From assembly GCF_910592395.1 (NCBI RefSeq), contig NC_088312.1, positions 20,343,292 through 20,407,291 of the forward strand: a stretch of 64,000 nt of DNA, written 5' to 3'. How positions within the stretch are numbered: position 1 is the first letter of the stretch; the number at the start of each line of letters is the position of its first letter. Position numbers and translations under genes: made by a program. Under the pieces are notes generated by a model. That model saw nothing but the letters and a program-made list of their open reading frames with translations, did no database searches and was not told where the DNA came from. Origin of the DNA: Lineus longissimus. Lineage: Eukaryota > Nemertea > Pilidiophora > Heteronemertea > Lineidae. This document shows positions 58,688-64,000 of this stretch, one piece after another.

Positions 58688-60515
58688 GTAAGTTGTCGTT
58701 TAATCCAGAACCCTGTTGCTACAGAGCCTGTGCAGTTTCATGACAGACCCTGGGTTGGTGAGATCGGGCTCAACACAAGTGGTGATGTCAATCTTTTTCA
58801 AAACCTAACTTTAACCTGCCAGGCGATGGTTTGTCAATGCCTGTGTTCTCCCAAGATGTTGACCATGCACCTGAGTGGCTTCCAGATTTGGTCACCATCG
58901 AGGCAAAACAAGGTGCCGTTTGTTGGGACTGAAGGTATCATCAAAATTGACGTTTCTCTATCAATTTGTCAGCGCTGAAATTGCATGTAAGGAATTCATT
59001 TTTCAAAAATTTACAGCCTATCGGAAGATATAAAACGGGGGCCTAAAATGGGTTCTCCGAGGTAGATTCTGGTGACCGATCTGTTTATTGAAATCTGCAG
59101 ATTGGGTCTAAGACTCAGAGCTCGAGGCAGTTCATTTTCTCGCCAAATATTGAGATGAAGACCAGTTTCCCTCTCTTTCAAAATCCTTAGTGGCTATAAA
59201 CAATGTTGTGAGATTCAGTTAGTGATACTTACCTTGTAGAAGACCTATGGTAAACACGAGTAATTTTGATATATCCGAAATTTTAAAGAAGTCTAAATTT
59301 GAGTGAGTCCTTTTTGGAAGGACCATGTGTACTGTTCAGCCTGCATGCATTCAAAGCAGGCATTGGAAAGTATGAAATGTGACAGGTAGTGGTCATATGT
59401 AACCCACCCAAGGTTGGCATAATCGTTTGTTGCCCAAACAATGGTGTCAGATGTCACCTGCTTAGCCAGGTTGGTAATGCGATTGGCCAATAAATAAGTA
59501 ACCTTTCTTATTTGACTGTTGTTGATTAGATCTTATAATATTGATTGTTAGAAATTGTTGGGGTGTAAAAAAGTGTTGCTAGTTTTAAAGACTGTTTTGG
59601 GTATCAGGGATTAAAAATCTCATAAAGAAATTAGCTAACGTAATCCAAACAAAAAAAGAAGATTTACAGAATTTCACGAGATTTGAGATTTAGTTGATCG
59701 GGTAAAATTATGAGAAATTTATGAATTATTTTTTGGGGGAGTTATGCAAAACGATTTCTGGTCAGGGGCAGACCCCTCATTTTAAAGACTGTCTCTCAAA
59801 TTGTCAGTCGCTTCTAATTTGTCACTTGGCCTTAAGCCCCCCCCCGCCCCCTCGGCTAAAATCGGAGAAATGCTGTCATTCTTTTGTGCAGTGATCCAAT
59901 CCTAAGCGGTTATTTACTTATAAGGGCACAACTGGCACAGTGTGCTCACCAAAAAGTAATGATAGTTGCAGTGTAAAAAAAAAGGATTTAGATGAGTTTT
60001 ATGTATCTCACATTTCAAATGTCAGATGTTTTCATGTCTATCATGACTTTTTTAGCTGTAAGCGAAAAAGGTAAGGCAAGTTTTTCCTCCCAGAATACTT
60101 AAGTTACTTTGATTAGGCCGTGAGCCAAAACCAAAAAGCTGACATTTGTGACAACATTTTGGGGGCAAAATAAGATGCTCTGAATTAGGAGATACAAACA
60201 CATGATTATGAAATTTTAATTTATATGGTATATTTTTGCGGTAACATTTGTTTTACTGAAGTAATCACCTTACTTAATATCTCAATCCCTTTTACCGTGC
60301 CCCAAAATGTTGTCATGAATAAAAAAACTTCGCTTCTTTTTGGATTTGGCCCACAGCTGAGTTCTGCAGCTTCCGAGAATTAGGCAAGCTGTCTTTTTTT
60401 TGCATTTCAGTAGCTAGGTACAAATGTATTGCATCATGACCTTACTCCAGACTGTTGTTCTTGCCCGTATTTTCTATTTTGTTCCGAGCTTTCAGAGCTC
60501 TACCTGCTATACTGT
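58688..60515. other. Intron 1 of the VPS13-like gene, first part
   Basis: No coding exon was recognised. It holds a C-rich tract around 59838-59851. Confidence 0.5.
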
Positions 60516-60601
60516 GTCACGGGTCGCAAATGGCGTGGGGCGACAACATCTTACGGAGGACAGGAGAACACGCCCCGGCCTCACCATTTGCGACCCGTGA
60601 C
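60516..60601. repeat. 86-bp hairpin with 18-bp perfect arms
   Basis: GTCACGGGTCGCAAATGG (60516-60533) and its exact reverse complement CCATTTGCGACCCGTGAC (60584-60601) enclose about 50 bp. It is likely a very short MITE; a clear target-site duplication was not resolved. Confidence 0.85.
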
Positions 60602-60941
60602 AACTGTATTCTGACTCTGCATAGTTGTGTTGCTTTTTATAATCAAATGGATGATAATCATTTTCAGGTTTGCATCCTCGGCATGATAATTTTTGAATTG
60701 ACGCATAAGTTTGTCCTTGGTTCGAATCTGTGACTGTTTCCGTCATCTACTTTGAAAATAAGCAGCAGAAGCAGAACTGAACAAAAGTTTGAGATTTTGT
60801 AACCAGTTGCACACGTGGATACCGGATTCTTAGCACTATAGTACTCATTTATGTCATGCTCGTACTCATAAACAAGATCTGGCAAGTTATATGGTTCCAA
60901 CCTTTGCTGATAGTCATGATAGTGGTGTTGCAGTCTTTTAA

Positions 60942-61904
60942 AGGATAGCTCCTGGAATAAATCGTTGGCAGCCTTTTTGAACGAAACCAATGGAAATATA
61001 TTAAATGAGTATTCCTCTTTACCACAAACCTTATGAAAGTGGAAGAAATATTATAGTTCAGGGAGAAAAATTGATATTAATAGTCCCTATTTTACTGACA
61101 TGGACAGCGCCATTTTGAGTCAAATTTCCCTCGGTGATGACGCGGTGTGTGCAATGGCAGTGATTGGCTGAAATTCCGAAGCACCGATCGTGCATATTGT
61201 GGGCTTGTCACCGCTTTTCGCGCGTGCGCAGTGTGTGAATCCATGTCAATATCCGTTTCTTCGCGATCTCTCTCGCATGTCTCAATATTTCACGCAATTA
61301 AATCATTCTAATTTCGTTTTATTTGGACATTCGCGTAATATATGGATTGCTTGAATGCAAAATGCCTCGGTGCATAGTCCAGTTTGGCCATCAACATCGG
61401 GTCCAGCTGCATCTTCAATAGCTTGAGCCATAGCGTCATTGCCGTCAATGACTCAATCTCCCCCTCTCTTCATATTCCGGCTCAAACTGGTAGCCCTGTA
61501 CACCAACATTTCCCCCTACATCCAAATCTTCATAACTCCCGCTGCTCATCGAAGTGTCACTGCTGTCAACGTAGCTTTCATCATCTGAAGCCCCCTTGAT
61601 AACAATACAATAACACGATCTCAAAATATCAATCGGCTGACTGCTATTGTGACAATACTGACAATGTGAATTGCACACGTGACGTCACGATTCTCCGGTT
61701 TTGGAGGAGAGATCGCGAAAAAAGTGAGAAAATGGCGCCCTCCATGAACTCTGTGTTTAGTGGATTTAAAACACCTTTATTGGTACAAACGCAAATTTTT
61801 GAGCGATATACAGTCCTATATTGGAATAATAATGATATACGAAATATGCAGGTGCGTTAGTTTTCCCGATTATCGCTATAGCGATTTATTCCAGGAGCTA
61901 TCCT
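60942..61904. mobile_element. 963-bp MITE with TTAA target sites
   Basis: The left end AGGATAGCTCCTGGAATAAA and right end TTTATTCCAGGAGCTATCCT are inverted, with about 24 matching bases. TTAA flanks both (60938-60941 and 61905-61908). TTAA duplication is diagnostic of piggyBac or Kolobok superfamilies. A minus frame at 61445-61678 codes an acidic Ser/Asp-rich segment followed by GVQGYQFEPEYEE. It resembles an acidic 'GVQPYxFEP' segment found upstream of P2X7-like domains in invertebrate transposon-associated proteins. This suggests a remnant coding exon, but the match is only from recognition. Confidence 0.8.
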
Positions 61905-61947
61905 TTAAGATGCGAGGACGCGTTGTCTTCCTTTGAAGGGAGGGCAT

Positions 61948-62139
61948 GTTACAGTGTGTCAAGAAACACTGCATATCATTATATTTGGAATCGCCTTCGT
62001 GATAGACACATGTTGTCCTCTCACGGCATGTCCACAAACCTTGAAAGATAACATACTAGTATTGCCAAAGTGCATTGTCACAAGGCCTAGAAAGTCAATG
62101 TCCAATAATGATATACAGTGTTTCTTGACACACTGTAAC
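61948..62139. mobile_element. 192-bp MITE with 34-bp inverted repeats
   Basis: GTTACAGTGTGTCAAGAAAC at the left pairs with GTTTCTTGACACACTGTAAC at the right, and the match continues inward for about 34 bp with one mismatch. It is non-coding. It lies only 40 bp from the right end of the element at 60942-61904. Confidence 0.85.
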
Positions 62140-64000
62140 AGTGGCAATGATACAGAGGATTATTGACACTACACTCCTTTTGATACAGAAAGTTGTCAAT
62201 TTTGGTTCCTGTGCTTTGTTCATTGCGACGCTAACTTGGTCTCATCTGTCTTCAAGCAGGCCTTTCAATTACATTTACACCTATACATCTTGTAATTTTA
62301 TTAGCCTATGTTGCCTCAGAACATGCTTTTCTTTTGCTATTCAGGCTAGTACGGGGAGATTTTGTCACGGCAAACTGTTGAAGTTATTTAAAAAATTCAA
62401 CTTGTTCTGTTCGACCTGATCATCTAATGTGACCCATATTTCCAAAATAGGCAGCGGTCCTGTTGGTTTAAGAAAACCTCGAAAATGTTCACAAATGCCT
62501 TTGAAAATCATATCCAACACCTCATCTGCTCAAGTTGTTTGATGCCTTGGCAATTTTTTCCATCCCATTTTAAGAATATCGATGAGATTTTATTGCTCTG
62601 AAATTGGAAGCATGTATTTTAGTAGTCACTTTTTCACCTCGTCAAAGGGAGTGCCCCTCCCACCGATAAAGTGGGTGGTACAAGTATATCGGAAGGAATT
62701 TATAAAGGCCAAGCATGTCGCCTTGTTTGTTTCTCATTTCACGTACAGATTTGACTGAACACGCTGTTACTCTGAGTATCCTAAAACATGAAATTCATAT
62801 TGCAGCGCCACATTTCAATAAACGACTCAATACACGATGACTGAGATCATATGGAATTTTATCAAAGTAAATGCTTGGTTTAGAATCGCTTCAGGAAACA
62901 TGTATGTCAATATTTTTTATCTCATCTATTGATGAAATATGATTGAACTTCTACAAAGGTGCAATTGAAATAAATGCACGATACATGGAACTTAGTGACG
63001 CTATTTCATTCTACGATGAAATCTATATTTTTCAACCATTCACGCGTCGTAAGAATTAACTTGGCCATTATGCACTTCCTGCATCCTCCTTGAGTCCTTG
63101 TGTCATCTCTATACATAGATTTTCATATCTAAGTCCCAAAATACCATAAACATATGAAGGCCTATTGCCTGGGGCTCTGAGGGGATGTTAGCCCTTCCCA
63201 CTCCCTCTCCTTTCTCTAGTCTCATTCATATCAGAAATGGAAAGTTTAGCTTTGTGCTAATATCAATGAACACTACTTTATCATGTTTTTACAACTTGTT
63301 TCTTTGAATTCGATGAAAAATTTATGAATGTACATTTTCCCAGCTGCGATTTATTTGCAAGAGAGCACTCACTAGTAGACATGAGGGAGTAATTATTTAG
63401 AATATCGCCCAAATGAACGATCAAAAATGCAGAGTGGGCGTGTGACGTACACCATGGCTGCGAGGCGGTACAGAGAACAAAAACAAGGGGCTGCTAATTT
63501 TAACATTATCTTTCAAAAAAGGTATTTTTAACAGCGAAAAATGGAGGCTAATTTTGGTGTCTCTGTCAGTTTGCTCTAGGTGCCAATATCGGGGCGTCTA
63601 AAGTACACAGACATGCCATCTACTGATTTGCGTCTTTAAATATTTCAGCGGATATGTGTAGTTGCTTTGTATCCTAGGTGATGTCACAAGGTTCTCCTAT
63701 CATTGGTGAAACCATGAGATGGCAGTTCTATGCCCAATTGTCTACTTTCTAACATAAGCAGGCATTAGTGGAATAGTGTCGTGTGTAAGAATAATGTGCC
63801 ATTTCCCTGTTGGTCTACTCCTGATTATGAGCCCGGCGCTAACCACTTCGCCACTGGCATAGTCTCCCGTGTCACCAAACCAAACTCGGTTCTTTTACGT
63901 GACCGGACTATCATGCAGCCTCTTGTCTGGATTTGAACTTGATAGATTACACGTGTCAACTCATATCTTCTCGATTTTGAAAATAACATCCCCATCAGCT
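62140..64000. other. Intron 1 of the VPS13-like gene, last part
   Basis: No further exon recognised. A possible truncated tRNA-derived SINE head is noted at 63815-63865 below. Confidence 0.4.
63815..63865 (-). repeat. Possible truncated tRNA-derived SINE head
   Basis: On the minus strand the segment reads CAGTGGCGAAGTGGTTAGCG, an A-box-like promoter half typical of tRNA-Leu/Ser-derived SINEs. A B box was not found in the expected place, so this may be a fragment or chance. Confidence 0.35.

Noticed and set aside
60664-60990. 108-residue minus-strand open frame
   Set aside because: It crosses the left end of the TTAA element and shows no recognisable domain or splice context.

Overview
The window is eukaryotic nuclear DNA from an animal, most likely a marine invertebrate. 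Genes are split by GT-AG introns, intergenic DNA is AT-rich with frequent TACATGTA palindromes, and non-autonomous transposons and tRNA-derived SINE-like repeats are common. A short 'aagaggccca...' repeat and the 'hypothetical gain' family of CAGTGGAACCTCTC elements recall repeats I associate with lophotrochozoan genomes (mollusc, brachiopod or annelid type); this placement is inference. No rRNA, convincing tRNA gene, operon or CRISPR was seen.

Layout: a histidine-rich coiled-coil protein (minus, 682-1739); a single-exon secreted PI-PLC X-domain protein (plus, 4583-5767); a seven-exon PIG3/TP53I3-type quinone oxidoreductase (minus, 7510-10720), with a 718-bp inverted-repeat transposon starting 110 bp upstream of its first ATG; a long nuclear-looking protein with a CCR4/Angel/nocturnin-like EEP nuclease domain and two competing last exons (plus, 12859-19696); a repeat-rich stretch (19.7-27.4 kb); a coiled-coil plus four-finger C2H2 protein (minus, 27428-29933); mitochondrial ribosomal protein L23 (minus, 31964-34145) with a 2.4-copy ~0.9-kb tandem repeat directly upstream; a five-exon protein of unknown function (plus, 37952-41319); an SH3BGRL3-like thioredoxin-fold protein (minus, 47796-48758); a ~3-kb PIF/Harbinger transposon (54515-57555); and the first coding exon of a VPS13A/C-type lipid-transfer protein (plus, 58588-58687) whose remaining exons lie beyond the window.

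The host genes appear unrelated housekeeping or regulatory genes, each with its own promoter. The most unusual object is the PIF/Harbinger element. Its two genes lie on opposite strands and are interdigitated: the second coding exon of each gene sits wholly inside the intron of the other. The nuclease copy also carries a one-base frameshift. Other notable points are the duplicated, mutually incompatible catalytic last exons of the EEP gene, and two unrelated transposons whose terminal inverted repeats are built from tandem short motifs. All exon joins were made by eye from splice signals, frame and family knowledge, without transcript data or database searches.
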